Positions 13,861 to 22,737 of a DNA stretch of 30,902 nucleotides are shown piece after piece; the stretch's first letter is position 1, and each line of letters begins with the position of its first letter. Origin of the DNA: an uncultured Clostridia bacterium. Its GTDB lineage: Bacteria > Bacillota > Clostridia > Oscillospirales > Ruminococcaceae. Position numbers and translations under genes: made by a program. Where the stretch lies: positions 1 to 30,902 of the forward strand of contig CALBGD010000376.1 of assembly GCA_937893735.1 (NCBI GenBank), written 5' to 3'. The notes under the pieces are model-generated. The model did no database searches. It had not been told where the DNA came from and worked only from the letters and a program-made list of their open reading frames with translations.

Positions 13861-16068
13861 ATGGCAAAAATCGAACCCGGCATGGAATCTATGCTGGATA
13901 TGTACTTCTATGAAACGAATTCCCTTCTGGAGCAGCTGGACGAGATACTGCTGAGAACAGAACAGGCGAACTCTTTCGACAGCGAGGACATCAAGGAAAT
14001 TTTCCGTATCATGCATACCATCAAGGGCTCTTCAGCGATGATGGGCTTTGAGAACCTTTCTGTGCTGGCGCATAAGGCGGAGGATATGTTCTTCGTTATC
14101 CGTGAGAACCCTGATGTTATCACTGATGTCAGCTTCGTGTATGATCTGGTTTTCCAGGTATCCGACTCCTACAAGGCTCAGATCGAGCTTATCCAGAACA
14201 ATGTAAACGGCGAGTTTGAACAGCTTGATTTCAGCGAGCTCATCGACAAGCTGCTCAAGGCGCGCGACGCTCTCGTTGGTGAGACAAAGGGAGATACTCC
14301 TGCGCAGGCTGAGGCTATTGCGGCAGGAACTGCCCCCGATCCTGAGGCTGCCCCCGCGGCTCAGGCTGCTCCGGCTCAGGCCGCTTCCACCGCTTCCGCC
14401 GCTGCACCCTCTGCACCTGCTGTATCCAAGGACAACAAGACGACAGTCCGCGTATTCTTTGAGGACGGCTGCCAGATGGAGAATCTGCGCGCGTTCCTGC
14501 TTATAAACACGATAAAGGACGCCTGCCAGGAGCTGGAGTTCACCCCTGCCGACGTTGAGACCAACCCCGAGACCGCAAAGGAGATTGTGGAAAAGGGCTT
14601 CCTTATCACGTTCGTTCCGCACGATACCGTGGACGAGGTGCTCAAGGCGATAGAGAGCGCCCTGAATGTACAGAGCTATGAGATAGTAAGCCAGCCTGCT
14701 TCTGCTGCGCCTGCGGCAGAGCCTGCAAAGACTGAGCTTCCTCCCGAGCCTAAGGCTGCGGCACCCGCTCCTGCGGCGGCTGCTCCTGCACCGGCTAAGC
14801 CCGCTCCTGCACCGGCTGCTCCGGTACATAAGGATCCCAGCGCTGTCGAAAAGGCACAGGCAGCCGTTGACAAGGCACAGGCTGCCGGCGGCGCGCAGAA
14901 GCAGAGCCTTATCAGCGTAAATCTGGCAAAGCTTGACGCACTGCATGATATCGTCGGCGAGATAATCACCACCGAGTCCATGGTTATATCCAACCCCGAC
15001 CTCGAGGGTCTGGAGCTCGAGAGCTTCAACAAGGCTGCACGTCAGCTCAGAAAGCTCACCAGCGAGCTTCAGGATACTGTAATGTCCATCAGAATGGTAC
15101 CGCTTGTCGGCGTATTCCAGAAGATGAACCGTATTGTCCGCGATATGAAGAAGAAGCTGAACAAGGACGTTGAATTCGTGATGGAGGGCGAGGACACCGA
15201 GGTGGATAAGTCCATCGTGGACAGCCTCCAGGATCCGCTGATGCACCTTGTAAGAAACTGCATGGATCACGGCATAGAGGAGCACGCTTCCGACCGTACC
15301 GCTGCCGGAAAGCCTGAAAAGGGCATCGTCAAGCTGACTGCACAGAATGCATCCGGCGAGGTTATAATCACTGTATCCGACGACGGCGCGGGTATCGACC
15401 CTGACAAGATACTTTCAAAGGCAAGGAAGCAGGGTATCCTGACCAAGCCGGAGAGCGAATACACCGAGCGCGAGATACAGAACCTGATACTTCTGCCCGG
15501 CTTCTCAACTAACGATGTTGTTACGGAGTACAGCGGACGCGGCGTTGGCATGGACGTTGTAAAATCCAATGTAGAGAAGTGCGGCGGCACCATCATCGTG
15601 GACAGCAAGAAGGGCGTGGGAACGAACTTCATTATCAAGATCCCGCTCACACTGGCTATAATCGACGGTATGGAGATAACAGTCGGCGATCTGGTATTTA
15701 CAGTGCCGATATCCACTATCCGCGAGAGCTTCAAGGCGGAAGCAAGCCAGGTGCTCCGCGATACCAAGAACAACGAGATGATCATGATACGCGGCGTATG
15801 CTATCCGATACTGCGTATGCATGAGAAGTTCGCGATAGATACCGAGATAACCAACCTTGAGGACGGCATACTCCTGCTTGTGGAGACCGATAATAAGAGC
15901 GTATGCATTTTCGCTGATAAGCTTATCGGCGAGCAGCAGGTAGTCGTAAAGCCGTTCCCGGCATACCTCAACAAGTACAACATCAAGGGCGAGGGACTTT
16001 CCGGCTGTACGATAATGGGCGACGGCAGCATTTCGCTGATCGTTGACACCAACACGCTCATCGGTTAA
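13861..16068 (+). CDS. cheA: Chemotaxis histidine kinase CheA
   Basis: A 735-residue chemosensory kinase. P1 has the phosphorylation site in IMHTIKGSSAMMGF (His52). A P2-like domain (~200-285) is bordered by long Ala/Pro linkers. P3 (~355-420) is the dimerisation helix pair. P4 has the N box HLVRNCMDHG, G1 DDGAGID and the FSTNDVVTEYSGRGVGMD lid. P5 (~600-735) is the CheW-like SH3 pair. All key ATPase and His residues are present, so it should be active. The ATG at 13861 with AGGAAAGG upstream is preferred over an earlier ATG at 13825. It heads cheA-cheW-cheR-cheB. No receptor or CheY gene is in the window. Confidence 0.96.
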   Translation: MAKIEPGMESMLDMYFYETNSLLEQLDEILLRTEQANSFDSEDIKEIFRIMHTIKGSSAMMGFENLSVLAHKAEDMFFVIRENPDVITDVSFVYDLVFQVSDSYKAQIELIQNNVNGEFEQLDFSELIDKLLKARDALVGETKGDTPAQAEAIAAGTAPDPEAAPAAQAAPAQAASTASAAAPSAPAVSKDNKTTVRVFFEDGCQMENLRAFLLINTIKDACQELEFTPADVETNPETAKEIVEKGFLITFVPHDTVDEVLKAIESALNVQSYEIVSQPASAAPAAEPAKTELPPEPKAAAPAPAAAAPAPAKPAPAPAAPVHKDPSAVEKAQAAVDKAQAAGGAQKQSLISVNLAKLDALHDIVGEIITTESMVISNPDLEGLELESFNKAARQLRKLTSELQDTVMSIRMVPLVGVFQKMNRIVRDMKKKLNKDVEFVMEGEDTEVDKSIVDSLQDPLMHLVRNCMDHGIEEHASDRTAAGKPEKGIVKLTAQNASGEVIITVSDDGAGIDPDKILSKARKQGILTKPESEYTEREIQNLILLPGFSTNDVVTEYSGRGVGMDVVKSNVEKCGGTIIVDSKKGVGTNFIIKIPLTLAIIDGMEITVGDLVFTVPISTIRESFKAEASQVLRDTKNNEMIMIRGVCYPILRMHEKFAIDTEITNLEDGILLLVETDNKSVCIFADKLIGEQQVVVKPFPAYLNKYNIKGEGLSGCTIMGDGSISLIVDTNTLIG

Positions 16069-16084
16069 AGGGAGGACTAACAGC

Positions 16085-16585
16085 ATGACAAACGATGTTA
16101 TTAAGGAGGCTGTTGCAAAGCAGCAGTCCTCTGACAGAAAGATATCAACGGACAATTCCGTGCTGGGAAAGGTAATGACCTTCCACATCGGCGACCAGAT
16201 ATACGGCATAGAGATACAGTATGTCACTGAGATAATCGAAATGCAGCACATCACCAAGGTGCCGCACGTTCCTCCCTACATCAAGGGAATCATCAACGTG
16301 CGAAGCAAGGTCGTCCCGATAGTAGATATCCGCAGCCGTTTCGGCAAGGAAGAGATACCCTATACCAGCCGCACCTGCATAATCATTCTCAGCTTCAACG
16401 AGCTGTCTGTCGGCATAATCGTTGACAGCGTTGCGGACGTTGAGGATATCCACTCCCACGATATCTCCGCAACTCCGGAGAATCGTTCGGTGAACACGAA
16501 TTCCTTTATTCAGTATATGATACGCTCCGACAACGAGGTAAAGCTCATACTCGATGTTGCGAAGCTGCTTGACGATGAGGGGTGA
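16085..16585 (+). CDS. cheW: Chemotaxis coupling protein CheW
   Basis: Adaptor linking receptors to CheA. The 166-residue product has the CheW SH3 fold: VMTFHIGDQIYGIEIQYVTE near residue 30, PYIKGIINVRSKVVPIVDIR near residue 65, and a central VGIIVDSVADV. A ~27-residue N-terminal extension precedes the domain. AGGGAGGA, just after the cheA stop, sets the ATG. Its stop overlaps a possible GTG of cheR, so cheW and cheR are tightly coupled. Confidence 0.95.
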   Translation: MTNDVIKEAVAKQQSSDRKISTDNSVLGKVMTFHIGDQIYGIEIQYVTEIIEMQHITKVPHVPPYIKGIINVRSKVVPIVDIRSRFGKEEIPYTSRTCIIILSFNELSVGIIVDSVADVEDIHSHDISATPENRSVNTNSFIQYMIRSDNEVKLILDVAKLLDDEG

Positions 16586-16590
16586 TCCCT

Positions 16591-17415
16591 ATGGAGATCT
16601 CTGACAGCGAATTCCGCCGGCTTGTGGACTATATGCACGATAACTTCGGCATAAATCTGTCCGCAAAGCGCGTGCTTATACAGGGCAGGCTCGGGAATAT
16701 GCTGCGCGAACGCGGATTCACCAGCTACGACCAGTATCTTGACGCAGTTATGGCTGATACTTCCGGCACGGAGGTAACGACCATACTCAACAAATTGACC
16801 ACTAATCACACATTTTTCATGCGTGAGCCGGAGCACTATACCTTTTTAAAGGAAGTGGTTCTTCCGTGGGCGGTCAGCAATGCAAAGAACCATGAGCTCC
16901 GTATATGGAGCGCGGGCTGTTCTTCCGGCGAGGAGTGCTACACTACGGCGATGCTTCTTGACGAATATTTCGGCAGCGAGAAATCCCTTTGGGATACGCG
17001 CATACTTGCAACCGATATATCGAACAGCGTAATGGAAAAGGCGAAAAAAGGCGTATACAATGTCGAGGGAATGAAGGGGCTCAGCCCTGAATGGGTAAGG
17101 CGCTACTTCAGACAGGTGGACAGCGAGCATTACGAAATATGCCAGAAAATAAAGGACGAGATAATCTTCAAGCCCTTTAACCTGATGGACCCTATGCCGG
17201 AGAAATACAAACAGCGTCCTTTCGACCTGATATTCTGCCGCAACGTCATGATATACTTCGACCAGCCGACGAAAAACGCGCTGGTTAACAGGTTCTATGA
17301 CGTGCTTAAGCCCGGAGGGTATTTCTATATCGGTCATGCCGAGAGCATACCGCGCGGCGAAACAAAATTTGAATACATCAAACCTGCAATATACCGCAGG
17401 GGACTTAACACCTGA
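16591..17415 (+). CDS. cheR: Chemotaxis protein methyltransferase CheR
   Basis: SAM-dependent methylation of receptor glutamates. The 274-residue product has the N-terminal helical domain with TNHTFFMREPEH (71-82) and the methyltransferase fold with SAM motif AGCSSGEE (108-115), ILATDIS and DLIFCRNVMIYF. Length is normal. ATG 16591 with GAGGGGTG upstream is chosen over GTG 16582, which overlaps the cheW stop. Confidence 0.95.
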   Translation: MEISDSEFRRLVDYMHDNFGINLSAKRVLIQGRLGNMLRERGFTSYDQYLDAVMADTSGTEVTTILNKLTTNHTFFMREPEHYTFLKEVVLPWAVSNAKNHELRIWSAGCSSGEECYTTAMLLDEYFGSEKSLWDTRILATDISNSVMEKAKKGVYNVEGMKGLSPEWVRRYFRQVDSEHYEICQKIKDEIIFKPFNLMDPMPEKYKQRPFDLIFCRNVMIYFDQPTKNALVNRFYDVLKPGGYFYIGHAESIPRGETKFEYIKPAIYRRGLNT

Positions 17416-17432
17416 CTGACGGGGGCGAACCT

Positions 17433-18479
17433 ATGAAAAAGATCAAGCTGTTGGTAGTCGATGACTCGATCCTGTTCAGGGAGGTTCTCTCCCGCTTTAT
17501 CCGGCAGGACCCGGAGATAGAGGTCGTCGGCACTGCCGGCGATGCCTATTCCGCCCGCGACATGATACTGAAATACGAGCCTGACGTTATGACGCTTGAT
17601 GTAGAAATGCCGCGAATGGACGGCGTTGCATTCCTGCGCAAGCTGCTTCCGCAGTATTATCTTCCGGTAGTGGTGGTGTCCTCCTCTTTCGGGCAGAAGC
17701 AGTCCGCTCTGGACGCGGGCGCGGTGGATTTCATACAGAAGCCGCTTGCCAGAACAAACGCGGAAATGCATAAATTTGCCTCGGATATCTGCCGCACGGT
17801 AAAGGCGGCATATTCCTCGCATGGAAGCAAAAATGAACCGGAATCGGTTCCTGACGACCACGATGTCATTACGCACACTGATTTTTCAGGAGGAGGCAGG
17901 CGTTTCCGCAAGTCGGACGCAGTTCTTGCGCTGGGTGCTTCAACCGGGGGCACCGAGGCGTTGGAGCAGGTGATAAAGAATCTCCCGGCGGACTGTCCCG
18001 CTACCGTTGTGGTGCAGCATATGCCGGCTGGCTTCACTAAGCTTTATTCCGAACGGCTGAACAAGAGCTGCCCCATGGAGGTAAAGGAAGCCGAGGACGG
18101 TGATCGTCTGCGGCGCGGTCTGGTGATAGTCGGTGCCGGAGAACATCACCTGCGGGTCTGCCGCGATTCTCGGGGATATTATGTATCCTCCAGACCGGGG
18201 GAGAAAGTATCCGGGCACTGTCCGTCAGTTGACGTGCTGTTCACAAGCGTGGCGGAATCCGTAAAGAGCAACGCCATCGGCGTTATCCTGACCGGAATGG
18301 GCAGGGACGGCGCGGACGGACTGCTGAAAATGCGGCAGGCTGGCGCGTTCACCATCGGGCAGGATAAGGACACCTGCGTGGTCTACGGAATGCCTATGGA
18401 GGCGTACAAGATAGGCGCCGTGCAGGTGCAGGCTCCGCTGTACAAGATAGCGGATATAATTCAGGATCAGCTTATTTGA
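17433..18479 (+). CDS. cheB: Chemotaxis response regulator and protein-glutamate methylesterase CheB
   Basis: Removes receptor methyl groups when phosphorylated by CheA. The 348-residue product has a receiver domain (D10-D11, phospho-acceptor D56, K103 in QKP), a ~50-residue linker and a methylesterase domain with the catalytic triad S170 (GASTGG), H196 (VQHMPAG) and D292 (GMGRDGADG). All catalytic residues are present. It starts 17 bases after cheR and ends at a strong terminator, so the operon as seen is cheAWRB. Methylation-based adaptation implies methyl-accepting receptors elsewhere in the genome. Confidence 0.96.
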   Translation: MKKIKLLVVDDSILFREVLSRFIRQDPEIEVVGTAGDAYSARDMILKYEPDVMTLDVEMPRMDGVAFLRKLLPQYYLPVVVVSSSFGQKQSALDAGAVDFIQKPLARTNAEMHKFASDICRTVKAAYSSHGSKNEPESVPDDHDVITHTDFSGGGRRFRKSDAVLALGASTGGTEALEQVIKNLPADCPATVVVQHMPAGFTKLYSERLNKSCPMEVKEAEDGDRLRRGLVIVGAGEHHLRVCRDSRGYYVSSRPGEKVSGHCPSVDVLFTSVAESVKSNAIGVILTGMGRDGADGLLKMRQAGAFTIGQDKDTCVVYGMPMEAYKIGAVQVQAPLYKIADIIQDQLI

Positions 18480-18498
18480 CAACATAAGACATAAAAAA

Positions 18499-18526
18499 AG
18501 AGGGGCATATATGCGCCCCTCTTTTT
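18499..18526. terminator. Bidirectional terminator between cheB and ade
   Basis: 8-bp stem AGAGGGGC (18499-18506) / GCCCCTCT (18515-18522), loop ATATATGC, with T-runs on both strands. The convergent adenine deaminase gene ends at 18537. Confidence 0.85.
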
Positions 18527-18536
18527 GTGTTGTAAA

Positions 18537-20225
18537 TCAGTCGGTGAACAGCGGGAGAAGCTCCTGTTTGTCCACGTCAACCAGTCCGAGCGTTGTAAGC
18601 TTGATGTGCGGGATAACAGGCAGGCTCACGAAAGCCATCGTCATGAACGGCTCGATGTCTGCTGGTACGTCAAGTGCGTATACGCTCTGCCGTACTTTCT
18701 CGTTCTGCTCTGCGGCTGCGGCAGGCTCGGCGTCTGTCATGAGTCCGGCGTATGGGAGCGGCATTTCCGCGAGGATCTTTCCATCACGGACGGATATCAT
18801 TCCGCCGCCTGCCTTGTGAATGAGGTTTGCGGCTGCTACCATATCCTCGTCGTTGGTTCCTATCACGATAAGGTTGTGGGAATCATGCGATACCGAGGAG
18901 GCTATCGCGCCGTGCTTCAGTCCGAGACCGGTGATATATCCGCGGCCGATGTGCCCGGTGTTGTGGTGGCGCTCTATTACGGCTATCTTCAGGATATCGC
19001 GCTGAGTATCAACGCCGTTATTAGTGTCCAGATTTACCGGGAGCAGCTTTTCTTCGGTTATGAGCTGATCCTTTATTATGCCTATCACACGGCAGGTGCG
19101 GGAGCCCGTGCCGTCAATATGCAGATCAGTCGGCTTTATCTCGCTGACGTTAAAGGAATTGCAGACCTTCTGCTTTATCTCTTCTGATACTGCGGGAGCC
19201 TCAAACGGCAGGCACACGCCGTTTTCTGCGACCTTTTCCCCGGATTTGTACACGGTCCCGACCCTGACTGTATCGAGGTCGTCAAGAACAAGGATATCCG
19301 CGTCATACCCGGGAGCGATCGCGCCCTTTCCGCGGAGCCCGTAGTATTCCGCAGCCTGTATCGTAGCCATGCGGATACCTGCGAAAACGCTCTTGCCAAG
19401 CTCCACGGCAAGGCGTATCATGGAATCTATATGCCCGTTTGCGATTAGGTCAGCCGGGTGCTTGTCGTCTGTCGCGAGAATGCATCGGCGTGAGTACGGC
19501 TCGTCAAACAGCCCGGAAAGTCCCGCGAGATTGCGTGCGGCTGTTCCCTGACGTATCATTATCCGCTGACCCTTGCGGAGCTTTTCAAGCGCCTCCTCCA
19601 TGTTGGAGCATTCGTGGTCGTCGGTGATTCCGGCGGCGATGTACTTGTCGAGATCCTTCCCGGTCAGCAGCGGCGCGTGACCATTCACGATAAGCCCGTG
19701 TGCCAGCGTGCGGCGTACCTTTTCGAGAGTTGCGGGGTCGTCGAAGATTATACCGGGGTAGTTCATCATTTCCGCAAGACCCAGCACACGCGGGTCTCCG
19801 TAGAAGCGCTCAATGTCGTCTGCGCTGAGGACGGCTCCGGATTCGTCGAATCTGGTCGCTGGAACGCAGGACGGCACCATGAAATATACTGTAACCGGGA
19901 GTCCCTCGCTTGCGGACATCATGAACTTTATTCCGTCCGTGCCGCAGACGTTCGCTATCTCGTGCGGGTCGGTGATGACTGCGGTAGTCCCGTGCGGAGC
20001 AGCCGCCTTTGCAAATCCTGCCGGAAGCAGCATGGTGCTTTCAATGTGGATATGTCCGTCAATGAATCCCGGACAGAGGTATTTTCCGGTGACTTCTATT
20101 ATTTCGTCCGCTTCGTAGTCCGTGCCCACTCCGATTATTCTGCCGTTTTCGACAAGGACATCGGTTTTTTCGGCTGTGTCCGTGAATACGTTTATGACGG
20201 TTCCGCCTTTAAAGAGCTTTTTCAT
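18537..20225 (-). CDS. ade: Adenine deaminase
   Basis: Converts adenine to hypoxanthine and ammonia in purine salvage. The 562-residue protein is a member of the amidohydrolase superfamily: metal site GFIDGHIHIESTM (H58, H60), TDPHEIANVCG, GHAP, TDDHE and ATDDKHPADL, followed by the C-terminal Ade-specific domain with SVSHDSHNLIVIGTND. Size and motifs fit AdeC/Ade and not cytosine deaminase or dihydroorotase. GAAAGGG lies upstream of the ATG. It begins 18 bases after the serine hydrolase stop and is probably cotranscribed with it. Confidence 0.95.
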   Translation of the reverse strand: MKKLFKGGTVINVFTDTAEKTDVLVENGRIIGVGTDYEADEIIEVTGKYLCPGFIDGHIHIESTMLLPAGFAKAAAPHGTTAVITDPHEIANVCGTDGIKFMMSASEGLPVTVYFMVPSCVPATRFDESGAVLSADDIERFYGDPRVLGLAEMMNYPGIIFDDPATLEKVRRTLAHGLIVNGHAPLLTGKDLDKYIAAGITDDHECSNMEEALEKLRKGQRIMIRQGTAARNLAGLSGLFDEPYSRRCILATDDKHPADLIANGHIDSMIRLAVELGKSVFAGIRMATIQAAEYYGLRGKGAIAPGYDADILVLDDLDTVRVGTVYKSGEKVAENGVCLPFEAPAVSEEIKQKVCNSFNVSEIKPTDLHIDGTGSRTCRVIGIIKDQLITEEKLLPVNLDTNNGVDTQRDILKIAVIERHHNTGHIGRGYITGLGLKHGAIASSVSHDSHNLIVIGTNDEDMVAAANLIHKAGGGMISVRDGKILAEMPLPYAGLMTDAEPAAAAEQNEKVRQSVYALDVPADIEPFMTMAFVSLPVIPHIKLTTLGLVDVDKQELLPLFTD

Positions 20226-20243
20226 CTGTGTTCCCTTTCTGCA

Positions 20244-21107
20244 TCAGAGCTGAGAGCATACCGTGTCGTATACGGTCCTCAGCAGAGCCTTGCTGTCGTG
20301 TGATTCTGCCATAAGGCTTACAACAGAATCCGTGTCCGGCATAACGACCGAGAGCTGCGAATATTTTCCGTCCATGCGGAACGAGTTGTATTCTCCGCGC
20401 CAGAAGCCGTATCCGTAGAACTGCGCCCCCTGCGGTCTTGTGCATTCGCTTATCCAGTCGGCGGAGAGAAGCTGTTTTCCTCCGTAGCTGCCGCGGTCAA
20501 GGCAGAACTGACCCAGCCTGTGGAGCTCCGCCAGCGAGAGGAAAAGTCCGCTCGAACTGAAATTATATCCCATCGGGTCGGTCTCCCACATGGGGCACTT
20601 TATTCCGAGCGGAGTGAACAGGCGGGGCTTCAGGTAGCTCACCATATCGCAGCCTGTCCGGCGCTGTACAAGAACTCCCGCGAGATACGGACCCACGTTG
20701 CTGTACACGAATTTGCTCCCGGGGTGATAAACGAACGGCAGAGCCAGTGCGTACTTCACCCAGTCGTCCTGCGGGTAGAGCGGCCGCATAGCGCCTGTCA
20801 GTTCTGCTTTTTCCTGCCCGAGACACATGGTCATCAGGTCACGGACTCTGGCTTCTGCAAGATTCCTGCTGATCTCTGCGGGCATATCGTCCGGGAAAGC
20901 TGAGGTCAGCTTCTCGTCAAGGGATATCAGTCCCTCCTGCACCGCGAATCCGAGAGCCATAGCCGTAACGCTTTTCGCTGCGGAATACACGTTCCTGCGG
21001 ATATCCGGCTCGCTGTGCCATTCCGCGATGAGCCTGCCGTTCTGTGATACCATGACACCGTGCAGGCAATGTCTTTCAGCACATTTTATAAGTTCAGAAA
21101 GCTCCGT
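20244..21107 (-). CDS. Serine beta-lactamase-like hydrolase with no standard start codon
   Basis: A class C beta-lactamase-like (penicillin-binding/esterase family) protein. It has the catalytic SxxK as YSAAKS (S42, K45 from the chosen start) and the YxN motif as VYSNVG (Y135, N137), then GYGFWRGEY. No signal peptide is seen, so it may be cytoplasmic. The open frame reaches 21236, but a perfect promoter at 21145-21173 and the divergent lysC promoter lie inside that extension. Downstream of the promoter, AGGAGG (21119-21114) is followed after six bases by ACG, where an ATG would be expected; the next in-frame ATG, 21053, has no ribosome site and cuts into the domain. The ACG start is therefore an inference. 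Substrate unknown. Confidence 0.7.
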   Translation of the reverse strand, partial: TELSELIKCAERHCLHGVMVSQNGRLIAEWHSEPDIRRNVYSAAKSVTAMALGFAVQEGLISLDEKLTSAFPDDMPAEISRNLAEARVRDLMTMCLGQEKAELTGAMRPLYPQDDWVKYALALPFVYHPGSKFVYSNVGPYLAGVLVQRRTGCDMVSYLKPRLFTPLGIKCPMWETDPMGYNFSSSGLFLSLAELHRLGQFCLDRGSYGGKQLLSADWISECTRPQGAQFYGYGFWRGEYNSFRMDGKYSQLSVVMPDTDSVVSLMAESHDSKALLRTVYDTVCSQL

Positions 21108-21144
21108 AAGATCCCTCCTGTTCCCGAAAGCCTTTCTTTCCTGA

Positions 21145-21173
21145 ATTATAGCACTGTTTCCGAACTTTGTCAA
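21145..21173 (-). promoter_or_regulatory. Consensus promoter of the serine hydrolase-ade operon
   Basis: Minus strand TTGACA (21173-21168), 17-bp spacer, TATAAT (21150-21145). Transcription would begin near 21138, excluding the upstream ATG at 21224 as a start on this transcript. Confidence 0.8.
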
Positions 21174-21230
21174 CAGTTGTGGCTTAATCCGCGTGAATCG
21201 CGCTTTTTTTGCAAATTTCCTCATAAACTC

Positions 21231-21259
21231 TTGCAATTTAACTTAAAATGTGGTATGAT
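21231..21259 (+). promoter_or_regulatory. Promoter of lysC
   Basis: TTGCAA (21231-21236), 17-bp spacer ending TGTGG, TATGAT (21254-21259). The leader is only about 50 nt, too short for a lysine riboswitch. Confidence 0.85.
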
Positions 21260-21318
21260 AAAATATATATTTATATCCTACGCACAATAATATATTTAAA
21301 AAAGAAAGGGTCAACACT

Positions 21319-22641
21319 ATGAGCAAGGTAGTAAAGTTCGGCGGGAGCTCCCTCGCTGACGCAAATCAGTTCAGGAAGGTAGCGGATATAATCCACGCTG
21401 ATCCTGAGAGAAAGTATGTCGTTCCCTCCGCGCCGGGCAAGCGCTTCAAGGAGGACACCAAGGTAACGGATATGCTGTACCGCTGCTACGACGAAGTAGC
21501 CGTACAGGGCAAGAATTTCGCAGAATCCTTCGCGCCCATCAAGGAGCGCTATAACGGCATTATCTCCGACCTCGGGCTTACACTGAACCTCGACGAGGAA
21601 TTCGCAAAGATCGGCGAGAATTTCAGGGCAGCCATCGGCAGCGATTATGCGGCAAGCCGCGGCGAGTACCTCAACGGTATCGTGCTTGCAAATTACCTCG
21701 GATTTGAGTTCATCGACGCTGCAAAGGCTATCTTCTTCGACAACAAGGGCAACTTTGACGCTGACATCACAGACGCCTGCCTCGGCGCGCTTCTCGACAA
21801 GACTCCCAAGGCGGTTATCCCGGGATTCTACGGCGCAATGCCCGACGGCACCATCAAGACATTCTCCCGCGGCGGCTCTGATTTCACAGGCTCCGTTGTT
21901 GCTAAGGCTGCAAAGGTAGACCTCTACGAGAACTGGACGGACGTAAGCGGCTTCTTAGTAGCAGACCCGCGTATCGTTGACAAGCCTCAGGGTATCAGCG
22001 TTATCACATACTCCGAGCTGCGCGAGCTTTCCTACATGGGCGCAGGCGTGCTCCACGAGGACGCTATCTTCCCGGTAAGAAGCGCTAATATCCCGATAAA
22101 CATCAAGAACACCAACGCGCCGCAGGACGCAGGAACGCTCATTGTTCCTACCGCAAACGCACCTGCAAGCGAGCACATCATCACAGGTATCGCAGGAAAG
22201 AAGAACTTCTCCGTAATCTCCATCGAGAAGGACAGAATGAACAGCAACAAGGGCTTCCTGCGCAAGCTGCTTCAGGTCCTCGAGAATCACGATATCTTCC
22301 CGGAGCATATGCCCACAGGTATAGACACAGTCAGCGTTGTTGTAAACTCCTCCGAGCTTGACGGTCAGCGCGAGAAGCTCACAGAGCGCCTTATCGAGGT
22401 AGTAAAGCCCGACCATTTCGAGATAATCGACGGCCTTGCTCTTATCGCAGTCGTTGGACGCGGCATGAGATCCGTAAAGGGTACCGCTACCCGTGTATTC
22501 GCGGCGCTTTCCCACGCAAACATCAACATCAGAATGATCGACCAGGGCTCCAGCGAGCTTAACATCATCGTAGGAATTAATGCGGCTGACTTTGAGAAGG
22601 CTATCAAGGTAGTTTACGATATGTTCATTCTCAGCGAGTGA
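21319..22641 (+). CDS. lysC: Aspartate kinase
   Basis: Phosphorylates aspartate, the first step to lysine, methionine, threonine and diaminopimelate. The 440-residue monofunctional enzyme begins MSKVVKFGGSSLADA (nucleotide-binding KFGGSS at 6-11), has FSRGGSDFTGS and the aspartate-binding region, and ends with two ACT domains (~290-440) that in relatives sense end-products. No homoserine dehydrogenase is fused. AAAGGG upstream sets the ATG. It is flanked by its own promoter and a strong terminator, so it is a single-gene unit, and there is no room for an L-box; control is probably allosteric. Confidence 0.95.
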   Translation: MSKVVKFGGSSLADANQFRKVADIIHADPERKYVVPSAPGKRFKEDTKVTDMLYRCYDEVAVQGKNFAESFAPIKERYNGIISDLGLTLNLDEEFAKIGENFRAAIGSDYAASRGEYLNGIVLANYLGFEFIDAAKAIFFDNKGNFDADITDACLGALLDKTPKAVIPGFYGAMPDGTIKTFSRGGSDFTGSVVAKAAKVDLYENWTDVSGFLVADPRIVDKPQGISVITYSELRELSYMGAGVLHEDAIFPVRSANIPINIKNTNAPQDAGTLIVPTANAPASEHIITGIAGKKNFSVISIEKDRMNSNKGFLRKLLQVLENHDIFPEHMPTGIDTVSVVVNSSELDGQREKLTERLIEVVKPDHFEIIDGLALIAVVGRGMRSVKGTATRVFAALSHANINIRMIDQGSSELNIIVGINAADFEKAIKVVYDMFILSE

Positions 22642-22661
22642 TATTAATACGGCTTAAATAT

Positions 22662-22701
22662 ACAGCCGGGAAATGACGACAGCTTTCCCGGCTGTATTTT
22701 A
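22662..22701 (+). terminator. Terminator after lysC
   Basis: Perfect 12-bp stem ACAGCCGGGAAA (22662-22673) / TTTCCCGGCTGT (22684-22695), 10-nt loop, followed by ATTTTA. Confidence 0.85.
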
Positions 22702-22737
22702 AAGAGCAGAAAAGTTATACGAATGAGGGGATAAGAG

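Noticed and set aside
14032..15285. 417-codon minus-strand frame
   Set aside because: It is the shadow of cheA, with low-complexity Ser/Arg/Leu composition from the Ala/Pro linkers.
18525..20303. Two long plus-strand frames (18525-19187, 19614-20303)
   Set aside because: Both are antisense to adenine deaminase, whose catalytic motifs are intact.
21260..21318. Lysine riboswitch upstream of lysC
   Set aside because: Only about 50 nt separate the promoter from the start codon, too short for an L-box.
21955..22515. 186-codon minus-strand frame
   Set aside because: It is antisense to lysC and shows no family features.
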